Positions 23,900 to 35,532 of a DNA stretch of 64,000 nucleotides are shown here, one piece after another. The notes beneath the pieces are model-generated. The model ran no database searches, had not been told where the DNA came from, and worked only from the letters and a program-made list of their open reading frames with translations. Location: NCBI RefSeq assembly GCF_003286085.1, contig NW_020825369.1, positions 124,001 through 188,000 on the forward strand, in the 5' to 3' direction. A program made the translations under genes and the position numbers. The DNA comes from Drosophila persimilis (lineage: Eukaryota; Arthropoda; Insecta; Diptera; Drosophilidae). Positions within the stretch are counted from its first letter, which is position 1. Each line of letters opens with the position of its first letter.

Positions 23900-25140
23900 T
23901 TCCCTATCCAAAGAGTCCCCCAAAAACTATTTTGCTTTGAGTGGGGGACAGGGGATTGGGGGGCCAAGAGAGTTTAAAACATTTACGAATTAGCTGTTTG
24001 GTTTTTGCTTTGCAATTTCCGTTCCAGCTATCAAAAGCATTCGCCTCGTATATCATGTGGCAAGTGGCAGATACACAGCACGAGGGGGGGGGGGGAGGGG
24101 GCACATGCATCGTTTGCTAAAATGTGCAAATTATGGCAACTAAGTTGCATGCCGCATGTTGTCCCAAGCACGCAATGGGTTAAGTGCGGGAGCGGGAGAG
24201 TGGAGTGGCAGGGTGCATGCTGCATGCTGCATGCTGCATGGACTTTACTTCAGGTTCCAGTCGGTATCTTTTCTCGCCGGCACCCCCCTCTGCCATTCTT
24301 TTCTTAGTCGCTGTCGCCATTTGCATATTGCATATGTGTGTGTGTGTGTGTGTGCGTGTGTGTGTGTGCGTGTGGCATGCTTTCAGGCGCATTGTGGCAT
24401 TGTGGCACTGTGGTTTCGAATTGGCCAAAATGCAAGTAAAGCAAACCAAAGGAGCATTCAAAATGCCAGCGAAAAGGAAAATTGGGTCGCAATGATAACG
24501 GAAAACGGTAAAAGGAAAAAGGAAAACTGCGCGGAAAATGATGAATGCGTAAAGAAGAAAATCATAAACACGAGTGGCTTGTATGCGAAATAAATGCAAA
24601 GGAAAATGCATTTAGAAAAGCAAGGAAATTGCCAGCTCCAGGGGAAATTCGGGGGAAATTCGGAAAAACCCACACCATTGCACACGGTGCATGGAACAAA
24701 GAATGTTGACTCCCATTTTCCACATTTATAATCTTAAATTCTACACCCAAAAGCACTCCTTTTCCACCCAGAAGAAAAACCAATAAACTTTTCACTTAAT
24801 TTTCCATTATTATCCCATTGTTTTTCTTTGCCTCAAGAACAAACAGAAACTGTGTTTTCATTCCCACTCCCGACATCCCACTGTGCAGAGGAAATCCCCC
24901 CACAGTGGGGCGCGGGGAAGGGTGGGGGGGGGGGGGGATAGAGAGAAAAGCCGTCATCAGCAGGAGGCGTCGTCATCCACCATGTGGAAATTGTTCGTTT
25001 TCCTCTTTTTTTTGCCTGCCTGGCATTAAGCGTGGAGCAAACTTTGAGATATGTGGTATAAAAAAAGAGAGCGGTGGCCCGGGGGTGGGGGGAAGGGGGA
25101 ATTTCCAAATCCAAATCTAATTTGCATCGAGGTGGGATGA
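23900..25140. other. noncoding with GT repeat, G-runs and GCATG cluster
   Basis: This stretch holds a GCATGCT tandem cluster at 24211-24240, a (GT)n tract at about 24335-24373 and G-runs near 24086 and 24928. Open frames across the GT repeat give Cys/Val runs and are not credible genes. Confidence 0.55.
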
Positions 25141-25177
25141 CGGTAAGCCACAGGAGGCAACGCCTACCACATCCTGG

Positions 25178-25530
25178 CTAGAGGAGGGCTGGCAACACGC
25201 CCACCACATCCTGGATAGAGGAGGAGGCGGCGTCTGCCACAGAATTATAGGGACAGAGGCGATGACGCCTACCACATCCTCGAAAGGGGAAGGGCTGACG
25301 CCTTAATAGAAGAGGCAGGCAGGCGCCTCCTGGACCAGCTTCGATAGAGCAGGAGGAGGCGACTCCAGAGCCTCGATAGAGCAGGAGGAGGCGACTCCAG
25401 AGCCTCGATAGAGCAGGCAGGCGCCTCCTGCCACAGCCAGCGCCTCCAGAGAGCAAGCAGGCGCCTCTTGCCACAGCCAGCGCCTCCAGAGAGCAAGCAG
25501 GCGCCTCTTGCCACAGCCAGCGCCTCGATA
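25178..25530. repeat. GC-rich minisatellite (about 20-45 bp units)
   Basis: Repeated blocks contain GAGCAGGAGGAGGCGACTCC, then AGCAGGCGCCTC(C/T)TGCCACAG and CCAGCGCCTCCAGAG. At least three nearly perfect 42-bp copies lie between about 25410 and 25525, with shorter related units before them. On the minus strand it reads as long Ala/Cys/Leu/Ser open frames; no start, splice or conserved feature suggests they are translated. Confidence 0.85.
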
Positions 25531-27470
25531 GAGCCCCGATTTAGAAGAAAATAAAATCCCACGCATAAGTAAACCCACACCCACACACGCCAAATGTCTC
25601 TGGAAAGTGGGCGAATGTCAAAAGTCATTGCATACATTTCAGGGGAAGTCCACGCTGCTTCCTTCACAGCCGCTTTTCTTGGGAAAATCCGCCCACGCCC
25701 TTCGGTTTCGCCTCATTATCATCCTCATGTGTGTGGCTGTGTGGCTGGATGTAGTCCATCAATGTCAGACTTACCTGCAAAAGAGATAGGGAGAAAGAGA
25801 GGGAAAGAGAGAGAGAGATTCAGGCATGAGAAATTGAAAGAATAATTCAAGTTAAATAAAGTCAAGTGTTTGTATGGGAAAATCCCTCACCCTGGGGTAA
25901 ATACCAATAGAAAATGAGCGAGGGATAAAGATACGACAAATGCAGGGATGCCCTTATTGGGCCCTTATGCCCATAAGAAGGCGGAGAATGGAGAGACCTT
26001 AGAAGATGGTTAATATAATGCCATTCTTATAGCGTTCCTTTGGGAATCCTTTCTTAGACCACACCTTTTTTTGAGAGCCAAGGCTCAGGGAGGCATTGGT
26101 TTCCTGAGATATCTATGAAATGCACCTCAAAAAGAGCCAAGAATTGATTGAATTCTTTGGTGGAAAACCGATAAAATACTGTCCAGATTCCAGGGTTTTG
26201 TCTTACAATTCCGACACCGTGTCCAAGCACTTCTTAAAGTCCTTGTAGCCCGTGGCAGGGCATGTGATTTGGCCACATCGTTGGTCTTTTTTGGTGAATG
26301 TTGTCTTTGAATTTTGTGTCGTTGTTTGTGGATGCCATAGAAATAAGCAAATAACTCAAGTCAAATCCTGATTACCAGACATTGAAGGGCAATCGAGGCG
26401 AAATCTCAGAGCAGAAAAGATGAAAGGACGAGACAGGAGATACACTCCTAAATAGGAGTTGCGATAGAGAATGTGGCATAATCGAAAGGATATCTCATGC
26501 AAGGAAAATGCATTATTAAATCAACCAGAAATCCATACGAAAAAAAATACTCCCCTCGGGCTTGGCCCATGCCAATCAATCTATAAAATATGTAAATATT
26601 TGCCCTGGAAAAATGGGGGAAATTTCATAAATTTTCATGGTAAACTTTTCGCTTTTCCGTTTGGCTGTAATTGATGATTAAATCATGGCGTTTATCAAAT
26701 TTGCCCGCTGATTAATGATGGCCCTAAAGCGGGGAACGGAGGAGGGTGGGGGGGGTTCAAATTAATTGCTCGACTATTAGCCATCTCCCAGGGAGACGGG
26801 GAGACGGGGAGCCCAGGACCAAGCCACTCAACAAGTGATTATGCCTCGAAAAACGGGGTTTCGTTGCCATTTTTCGGGCAAAATGGGATCAAGGATTCTT
26901 TTTGTTCTCCCTCTCGCCCTCTCGCCCTCTCTCTGTATCCTTTGAAGTGGGGGGCATGTGTAATTGTGAGTCCTGGGGTTAACGCCTACGCATTAAAAAT
27001 TCATTGCCAGCGAGTGTGAGTGGAGTTGTGGAAATGAACAACAGTTTTCCCCCCCCCCCCCCTCCCCCACCCCTCACCCTTTCCCGGGCACGAACCTCTG
27101 TTAAAAATGCAGAACAACAATTTCCGTTTCCGTTCGCCGGGTCGGGGCTTTAGTCGTAATTGCTGTTGTTTTCGCTTGCGAAACATCCTGCCAGCCCAAA
27201 AGGAGAGTCGAGTCGAGTCGAGTCGAGTCGAAAGGAAGCTGGGCTGGACCTCTAGAGTCGGAGGCTGGTAGGTGGAGCGTGTTGACAGCTAAATAGGAGC
27301 TTCGATGGCAACTCAATTGAAGAGGCAATTCATCGTTTCAAATCGTTGAGGGGCAGGCAATCGCAGGGCCTTCTTTTCCAGCAAGCAGTGAGATTGAGAG
27401 TGAGAGTGAGAGGCTCCTCTTCTGGCGTTGAGTGGAGGAGGAGGCACTCTGAGCTTTTATAGCTTCTAGT
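25531..27470. other. noncoding, no gene seen
   Basis: AT-rich segments alternate with purine tracts, including (GA)n near 25.80 kb, C-runs at 27.05 kb and a GAGTC pentamer repeat at 27.20-27.23 kb. No gene can be supported. Confidence 0.5.
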
Positions 27471-27800
27471 GTGGCTCTTGCTCTGTCTTTCAGTGTCTTT
27501 GCTTCTCTGTCTTTCAGTGTAGCTCCTTCTCAGGGTCTCAGTGCCCTTACTGTTCTGTCTTTAAGTGCCTTTGCTTCTCTGTCTTTCAGTGTAGCTCCTT
27601 CTCAGGGTCTCACTGTCTTTGCTTCTCTGTCTCTCAGTGCCTTTGCTTCTCTGTCTTTCAGTGTCTTTGCTTCTCTGTCTTTCAGTGTAGCTCCTTCTCA
27701 GGGTCTCACTGTCTTTGCTTCGCCATCTTTCAGTGCCTTTGCTTCTCTTTCTTTCAGTGTCTTTGCTTCTCTGTCTTTCAGTGTAGCTCTTTATCTATCC
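27471..27800. repeat. minisatellite of TCTGTCTTTCAGTG units
   Basis: At least 12 imperfect copies of a roughly 24-bp unit (TTTGCTTCTCTGTCTTTCAG), interspersed with a longer GTAGCTCCTTCTCAGGGTCTC unit. The higher-order period, about 110-130 bp, is visible twice. On the plus strand each unit looks like a polypyrimidine tract ending in CAG. On the minus strand it is purine-rich. The plus-strand open frame (repeats of FASLSFSV) is a by-product of the repeat. Confidence 0.9.
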
Positions 27801-28071
27801 TTCACTGTAGCGCCCTCTCCATCGTTCTTTCAAGAGCAGCAATCCATCCTTTTATCGTTTACTGTTGCTGCCTCTGCTCCTGCCCCTGCACCTCCTCCTC
27901 TGGGGGCTGTCTCCTGTTCTCTGATATCTGATATCTTATCCCACACGTTAAACTCAAGTCTGGCGTTAAATTGAATTCGCGGGAAACCGAACCAACACCA
28001 ACACCAACAAAAACAACAACAAAATTTCTTCCTTTACTTTTGACTGCGTTCAACGTGGCGTATAATCGATT

Positions 28072-28077
28072 TTTATT
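28072..28077 (-). terminator. polyadenylation signal for the candidate small membrane gene
   Basis: AATAAA on the minus strand, 12 bp after the stop codon at 28090. Confidence 0.45.
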
Positions 28078-28089
28078 CGATTTATATTA

Positions 28090-28416
28090 CTATTTTTTGT
28101 GTAGTTCTTTAAGAGGAGGTTGCTGCTCAACCACTGCCGTTAGAGGTTCGGCCACAACTAAAATCAATTGCAAAACGCGGGCCAAAAAAATACAAGAAAA
28201 AACTGTCACAATGGCCAGGAATGTGAGTGAATGTTGCACTCGGACAATGGTGGCTCTCTCTCGCTCCCTCTCTGGGGTCTGGTCTGCCTTTGTCTGGCTG
28301 TGAGGCATGTTCTGGTCAAAGAAGAATCCGCGAAGGTCGCCGGGCCAGAAGAATGGCAACAGCGAAGCATAGAGCCCCACATAAATCAATAGAATGGTTA
28401 ACGCATTGTGGGTCAT
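28090..28416 (-). CDS. candidate small two-pass membrane protein
   Basis: A single open frame of 108 residues. The N-terminus (ALTILLIYVGLYASLLPFFW) is one hydrophobic segment, at about residues 5-24. A second lies at about residues 67-88 (LTFLAIVTVFSCIFLARVL). Between them is a polar loop with an Arg/Glu run encoded by a CTCTCT-type repeat, and the tail is polar and basic. The composition looks like a real protein rather than a simple-repeat shadow, and AATAAA follows directly. Against this, an out-of-frame ATG lies 4 bp upstream and no clear TATA-Inr promoter is visible. It would be nested in the intron of a gene on the same strand. I do not recognise the family. Confidence 0.45.
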   Translation of the reverse strand: MTHNALTILLIYVGLYASLLPFFWPGDLRGFFFDQNMPHSQTKADQTPERERERATIVRVQHSLTFLAIVTVFSCIFLARVLQLILVVAEPLTAVVEQQPPLKELHKK

Positions 28417-29926
28417 ACATGGGCCCCGAAGACAACATGAATACCCCCAATCTAGCCCGAATTTCCAATAAATTATAAATTATTTCCCATTTCCTGCCAT
28501 CCCTTTTATGATTATAATTTGTTGAGCAACTTCTGTCCTGTCATTGGCTGGCTTCCCCCCCCCCCCTTCTTTTTGGGGAAAACTTCAAGTTTTCTTTCAA
28601 AAGAACTTTCGCTTAACTTTTGGCCAATGAAAACTTGTCGCTGGCTCGTGATCCATGACGAAAAAGTCGGAAAACCTGAAAGTTTGCATAGGAAATGCTC
28701 TCACCCCCCCCCCTCCCCGAAGGTCCCACGTTCGTGTGGCTGTTGAGCGGTAATTACATGGGACAACATGGCGTATGAGTGGCCGCTATATTTATTGTCA
28801 TTTGCCGCTCGCGATGCTCCGATAAGCAGAGCGCGAGGGGCAGTGGGCGGGCGGGTCTGCTCTCAAGTGCCACGGTACTGCGGTTAAGGGCTCTGAATGC
28901 AATTACCTGCAGCACATGACCAGAATGCAGTCAATGCAAATGCAAATGATGGCCACCAAAAGGAAAAGGAAGCAGCCCCGGGCAGAGAGAGGGCGGCAGC
29001 AGCGGCAGCGGCAGAAGGAAAGCAAGGATGTGGGCGATATCCCATCATGGACATGAGGTAACCGGGTCAAGCGTATAAATAAATAACCGCCCTGTGGAAC
29101 CGAGCCGATGATGCAAATAGAAAATACTGATAGACGGGTGGCCAGGGGGCCAGGGGGAAAGGAGCCTACAAAAACGGAACTTTGATTGTTTTCGAATAAG
29201 CGAAGAGCATTACATTTTTAAGCCAGGCAATTTGACAGAAAGCCAGTCGCACCGACTAGTAATGTTACCTTTCCCCCATGCCGTGTCGTCTGATGGCCCC
29301 CCCCATGACGCCCCTGAACCCAAATTGAGGCTTAAGTTGGCCATTTGTGGTCGGCAGCCCCCCCTTCGACTGTCTCTTCTGACCCTGTTGTTCTGGGCCA
29401 CCTTTTGGCTTGGTCTTTGGCGTACCCTGGCCGTGGGGTAGGATCGTTTCAAAAGTGTTTAGAACTCTTTTGTTTCTCAAGATAATTCATTGAAACTTTT
29501 GATTTTTCTTTATTACATATAGATCTAAAGCTCTGTTAAAATTAACCAAAATCGAAGCACTATATCTTCATAGAAATACTAGTAAAAAGAACATTCAAAT
29601 CGCTCAACTATAGGTGTCATAGGAATAATGGTTTCACCACCTCCTATGATATTCTGCGGCTCCAAGTAGTTGCAAAGATCTTTAGCCAAATCTGAGGACT
29701 ATAACAAATGGCATTCATAAGGCCAATAAATCTTTAAGGGTATCAAAAGCTCAGGCCATCGAGATCCGGCGTTCTTTTTCCATTTTATTTGTGGGTTTTC
29801 CTTTGTTTGGTTTTGTTTGTGTTTTGTCTGATGTGACTTTGGGGAAAAACTCAAGTGGTTGTGGAGAGGAAAAGCAGACGCGTGGAGAAAAACAATTGCG
29901 GCTAGAGGGTCCTCAAGGTTCAAGGA

Positions 29927-29930
<4 letters not shown>

Positions 29931-29957
<27 letters not shown>

Positions 29958-29959
29958 AC
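29931..29959. repeat. (CA)n microsatellite
   Basis: About 13 uninterrupted CA units. Confidence 0.9.
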
Positions 29960-30977
29960 TGCTGACAAAAAAATAAAGATAATCTGCCCCAACGCTGCGC
30001 ATTTTCATGGTAATTTTCCAGGGGGTAGCGGTAAAAGCGTAACCCCGAAAGAAAAGCCCAGACCTTAATTCAATGTCAAATTTGTTGCCAGAAAAAAGAA
30101 AAACCAAGAAGAACATTTTTGGCCTGCATTTTTGGCCAGCAACAAAGTCACAGAAAAAAGCGAAATTTTCAATTCAATTTGGTGGGAAAAATTGATTTTG
30201 AAGAGCCCAAGAGATTGTGGGAAAGTAAGAGACAATTTTAGCATTCCTTTGGGTTCCATTTTTCAAGTAGATAATCAACTGGAAAAATCTTCAAAATTTG
30301 GTTGGAGTCTCCGCATTCTTTAGTGCCCCTTTATCTGTAAAGCGATTCCATTTATCTTACGTTGCATCTGTCCATTTATCTTTCACATCTGTTCCACTAT
30401 CCATCCACAGATCGCATCCATTCATACCAACAAATGACGTCAATGGCAAACTCATGCACAACAAATATTTCATTTAATTCGTGTTTTCCTTTCGCTTGGC
30501 ACAAGTTGCAAATTAAATTTAGATTTTGTGCACGTTCCACCAACGCGAGAGGAGAGAGGAGAGCCATCGCGCAGAGGCAACCGCCAACGCTACAAGAACC
30601 TTAATTACTTGGCCAACTTGCTGCGGATACGGATGCGGATGCGGATGCTGTTGCCCTGCCACATGTCCCCCCTAGCGTCCCACCCTTTGGACTCGAATGG
30701 TTGCCAAGGCGAAAGGGCTGCGAAATCAATACGCGAAACATTAACTCGAGCTCTAAAGAGACGCCATGGAGTCATTATGTTTCGACACATGTGTGCACAC
30801 ATCCACCAAGGGGGAGAAAGCGGAGAAAGCAGAGGGCCTGGGCCTGGGCCTGGGCCTCGGTCCATGTGTGATTAAAGCAAAGGAAGCTGTCGTCGCCATC
30901 GCTGCACAGTTTGTCATAAACGGCGCCATATTGACAGCAAACACTAAAAAAAAAAGAACGAAAAAGGGGAAAAACAC

Positions 30978-31060
30978 ACAGCAGAAACAGCAGAAACAGC
31001 AGAAACATCAGAAACATCAGAAACATCAGAAACAGCAGAAACATCAGAAACAGAAAAAAA
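30978..31060. repeat. 9-bp CAGAAACAG/CAT repeat
   Basis: About eight units alternate CAGAAACAG and CAGAAACAT. One frame reads as Gln-Lys-Gln/His repeats. Confidence 0.85.
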
Positions 31061-31698
31061 CCCTCGTAGGAGCCATGTAGACCCCTGCAAATGTTAATGA
31101 AATATTACCAATATTTTTCAGTACGATAGGTCATGTGTGAAATATTTAAAACTAGCCAAGCGTATTTATTTCAGACGATTGAAGCTGAATCGTTTCCAGA
31201 AAACACATCAAAAATGGAAAAGTTATAACAAAAAAGTTTGAAAAATTAAGGAAATATTAGCAATAAATCAGTTTTAGGCATTTCATCGGTTAAGACTATA
31301 TTATTCCTCTGGAGAACATGAGTTAAGGCTTTTCTAGATCTTTAAGTATTATTTTTTTTTTTTTTATATTCTTTATATTTTCCAGAAAAGTTTAAGTTTA
31401 CTTCAAATTACACATTTTCTTGCCATAAAAACCAAAAATCAACTGTACATAATAAACATAAAAAGAATTTAAACAAAAATAACAAAGAAAATCATAAATT
31501 TTATATGAGAAAAAGAAAAAACAAGTTTCGAATGAAATTTTCATGCATTTCCACTTGGGATATACATTTTGTTTGTGTGTTTGGGAAAACATTTTGTAGA
31601 ACATTTTACGACACAAGAAAGTTGGTTTCCTTCCCCCTTGCCCTCAGCTAATTTGATTCCACGCGAACACCCGCAATGTCGTAAGGACCTCCACTCAT

Positions 31699-31735
31699 GA
31701 GTGGAGTGGAGTGGAGTGGAGTGGAGTGGAGTGAA
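31699..31735. repeat. (GAGTG)n repeat
   Basis: About six GGAGT pentamer units. Confidence 0.85.
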
Positions 31736-32015
31736 GGACCGGGAGCCTCTTGCAGCTGTCGCCTTTGAGACAAGCTCATCAAATGTTACCAAATCGATTC
31801 CATCATTTAAGACACATTTAGACCAGACAACACATGTGTGCAAGGGAGAGAGAGAGAGACACATTGCGCTTTGAACTTGTAAGAGAGCGGAGGAAAATCC
31901 TCTTCAAGCTGTAATTTAATTAAGTTTCACACCAGACGACAGGCAAAACAAAAAAAAAAAACGCCAAATCAAAGCAAAAGGTAAAGGGAAAATTCAAAAG
32001 AAAGGACATTCATTG

Positions 32016-32041
32016 AGAGAGAGAGAGAGAGAGAGAGAGAA
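32016..32041. repeat. (GA)n microsatellite
   Basis: About 12 GA units, one of the longest in the window. Confidence 0.9.
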
Positions 32042-32791
32042 ATTGGCATTTGGCATAAGCCCTTCAATGGATACTCGTAGTGCACTGCAGTCTCAGTCTC
32101 ATTTCTATGGGATTATGCTCATTTTCCGCAAATTGGGGATATATGTATGGAAATATGAAAAGGAAAATTAGGTGCCGCATTGGCCAGTGCTGGGGATTAC
32201 GAACTGATTGGAAAACGTGGCTAAAGCGGGTTACACAATAATTGGACGTGTTTGTACTATCTGAACTCTGCATAATTGTTGGCCACTTTTGGGGATAGCA
32301 CTGCCCCCCCAAGGGAATTTCGTGTGGCAGATATTTGGGGAGATTTGGGTAGATTATGTGCCCTCCATGGGGATTATAAGATGCAAAACTAGAAATAATA
32401 GATATAGGTTGAAGCAGTAAGAGTACTTTATTGGAGATAAAGGAGAAGCTGGTTTTTGAGATAGTTTTGAAGAATATTAAGGGTGCTTCCCTGTAGTACT
32501 CCCCTTGGAGTATGTGCAATACAAAAGATACAACGAATCATTCAGAGAACGAGGTAAAATTCAAGCAAAAACTACCGGAAGACGTGGCATCCCATTCCCG
32601 GCTTGTATCTGCCATACCCTCATCGAATCCAAAACCCAATTCTCTGCTGTCCTGTCAAACTGTTGCATCCATCAAGCAATTGCATCAGACGGCTGACTGA
32701 CGGACACCCTGCTGGGTGGCACCTAATTAAGCTATCAAAATGTCCTGCAGCTTCCGAGCCGGAACCCGGAACCCGGAACCCGGGGACTCAC

Positions 32792-33721
32792 CTCGATACA
32801 TGGGAAACTCCCCGTCGCTGTGGCTGTGGCAGAGCATTATGGGGCTGCGACAACGGGAGGCGGCCACCATAATGCCCGTCTTGTGGTGGCGATGCCCTCC
32901 GATGCTCAAATGGTTGCCACTGGTCGCTGCTGCTGCTGCTGCTGCAGACGAGGATGCCGATGATGTGATGGTCGTCGATGTTGTGGGTAGAGTGACAGCC
33001 GAGGAGGCAGCACCGCCGCCCCCACCTCCTGCTGCTGCTGCTGCTGCGGCTGCTGCAGTAGCACCTGTGGAGGTGCACAGGGAATAGGAACGTGCCACAT
33101 GACTGAGGGTGCGACGTCGAATGGTTGCCGCATTGGATGCTGACACGGATGTGGCTGACGTGGAGGAGACGGAGGCGGTGGCGGATGCGGATCCGGGATT
33201 CGAGCGATAATGATGCTGCGGTGTCGAGTACTGACAATGGCGGGCGGTGGGCGTGGCTGTGGCATTCTGTTGCTGCTGCAACAATTGCATCTGCAAGTGC
33301 TGATAGCCCACTGGGGCGCCACCTAACGACAGGTGATGCTGCAACGGCGGATGATGCGACTGCGGATGGGAGTGCTGTTGCTGCTGCTGCTGTTGCTGCT
33401 GCTGCGAGTGATGCGAATGCTGTTGCGGCAGCTGTTGCAAGGGGGCTTGAAAGGGTGGATGTGAGTGCTGATGTTGCAGCAACTGTCGCTGCTGCTGCTG
33501 GTGCACGGCGGCCATTTGAAACTGCTGCTGCAGCTGCTGCAACAGATCATGCTGCAGCTGTTCATTGCTTTTGCCTGCCACTGTTGCAACATTGTCGCCG
33601 CCACTGCCACCGCCGCTGCCGCTGCCACACGTTTGTGCTGCGTTCTGGCTCTGGCTCTGGGTCTGCTTCTCCCAGGGTCCGTTGCTGTCTCCGCTATAAT
33701 CCAGCTTGAGGGAAAACTGTT
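32792..33721 (-). CDS. polyQ/His/Ala-rich coding exon of the large minus-strand gene (partial)
   Basis: The frame is open from a possible acceptor at 33722 to a good GTGAGT donor after 32792, ending in phase 1 (TAT CGA G). No in-frame ATG lies near its start and a stop lies just upstream, so it needs an upstream exon. Joining 37327-37190 in phase 1 gives the readable junction DRDTI-EQFSLKLDYSGDSNG. After that come a Gly/Ser stretch, a long Gln/His region, an Ala run, a poly-Gly run and Thr/Ser runs. The C-terminal block looks conserved (GIMVAASRCRSPIMLCHSHS, DGEFPMYR). The polypyrimidine tract of the chosen acceptor is weak; an alternative acceptor, TTTTCCCTCAAG, lies about 14 bp further in but is in phase 0. 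Confidence 0.7.
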
Positions 33722-35532
33722 CTGTTCTGTACGTGAATTTCCCCTCAGCTCATTTGGCATTCCGCGTGCCAAGGACGCGACAATCACAATGGGGTTGGCT
33801 TTGCCACAGAGCTCGCGCGGGGCCAGGGTTTTGGCGTTCCAATTAAGCCATCTCGCACGTCTTTAGGCCAAATTGGCCAGCAATTGAGAAGTGTCGCGGT
33901 ACGCGTTCAGGGTCCAACCAGCTGATGGCTGGCCCGGACAGACAGACGGCCGGACGGACGGACGGATGCTCTTATTTATAGAAAAGCGGGAGAGAGGGAA
34001 GGCCACTCCGTATGTGTGTCAGCACCGGAGACCTACTTCCCAACAGCCAGGAGGCCTTAATCAACGCGAAGCGAACGGACACGAACGGCACGGTATATCG
34101 AGGGAGAGCAATCTCTCTCTCTGGCACTCTCTGGGACAGGGCTCTCCAGTGGGGAGTAAGTGCCGCTTCAACCGACCAGAGACGTTAAGCTAAAGTACGA
34201 CGACTGATTGCACGGAGCTTTGTTATCCTGTGAAAAAGCTGTTCGTCCCTGTAGCCTGGTGCTGCTGCTGCTGCCAAAAGCGCAATCAACTACGAGAGCG
34301 AGAGAGAGTTTCCCAGAGAAAGAGCGAGAGAAAGCACAGATAACGGTTCCAGCAACAGGGAGAGAGCGAGAGTGACAGAGAGGGGAGTGGGGACTGTGGG
34401 GACTGTGGGGAGTGTGGAATGGGTTGCAGCTTCTTCTGTTTATACTTGCATCCCATCCAAAAGCGTATGTTCTGCCACCCCCTCCCCACTCTGGCTTTGG
34501 CCTGGGCTCTGTTTACCGTTGCGAATATACTCGTAAAAGTAATGCCAACAACAGAAAACACGAAGGCAGAGCGATGGAGAGAGAGAGAGAGAGAGGCAGA
34601 GAGAGACGCAGCAATGAAAACTTTGGCACAGTTTAACATCAGTGACGACCCCCGCACAGTGGGACAAATCTGTGACTGTGGAAAGCACTGCATACGGAGA
34701 TTTTCAACAAATAATAAACAATAGGAAAAATATTATCGTAAATGCAAAAATTATAAGTAGCTAAACTTTTATACTAGACTTTAAGGTCTCAAAGAAATTC
34801 ATCATATATTTATTCCAAACCTAAAAAAAGCTCTTCATTTGATTCCTAACGAGCGGGAACGTAGAGGGCTGCGGCAAGGGCAGCGGCTCTACATTTATAC
34901 CTGCTCCCGCCAGAGGGCGCACACTGCACGAGGAAGAATGCGTGGGAGAGAGAGGGAGCGGGCCATTACAATTTACTGTGTTTATCGTCGGTCAAAATGA
35001 AAACTCCACTGAAAAAGATTATGATTGAAGCCTTCTATTTTGTCCATCGAGACACAAACCGCCTTCAGTCGAACATAAATATGTACATTCGTTGTGCCTT
35101 ACAGATCCAATAGATCCAACTACAAACACTATTCCCACACACTCTGCAATCCAGAGAAGGAAAATCCCCTACTAAGGTAAGAGAAGGAGAAAGCAATTGC
35201 TTCTCTTGGTAACTGTCGCGCTGAATTCAGCATCCCTCGATCCGTACGCTATTTGGGAGCCACCAATCGATCTGCACGCAACGCTGGTGCCTCCACTCGA
35301 TCACTATGTCGATGGCGGAGGCTTACACACAAATAAAATACCTTTACGAACTCTTACTCTGAAACACTACCATCGAAAATATCATATTGATTGGGGTGGC
35401 ACAGCAAGGGTCTATTCTATCCGCAACGCTCCAATAGTATCTCCGATACGATATCCACTCCGATGTCCACTGCCTTTCCCATTGCTCTGCCAGCTTATTC
35501 TCGTCCATGGTCTTATATAAAGTGGTCCGATA

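Larger units (their letters stand above)
28480..32785. other. noncoding, microsatellite-rich, no gene seen
   Basis: Contents: C-runs near 28.55 and 28.70 kb, (CA)n at 29.93-29.96 kb, CAGAAA repeats at 30.98-31.06 kb, GAGTG repeats at 31.70-31.73 kb, an AT-rich block at 31.1-31.6 kb and (GA)12 near 32.02 kb. It lies between coding exons of the large minus-strand gene, so intron is the natural reading. Confidence 0.55.

Noticed and set aside
27471-27974. 167-codon plus-strand frame with FASLSFSV repeats
   Set aside because: It is the translation of the 24-bp minisatellite; no gene signals.
33125-33709. 194-codon plus-strand Ala/Val-rich frame
   Set aside because: It is the antisense of the Gln/His-rich exon at 33721-32792.
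35197-35520. 107-codon plus-strand frame beginning LLLVTVALNSASLDPYA, somewhat signal-peptide-like
   Set aside because: It has no ATG (starts on TTG) and no TATA-Inr or polyadenylation signal; kept only as a remark because its composition is less repetitive than most.
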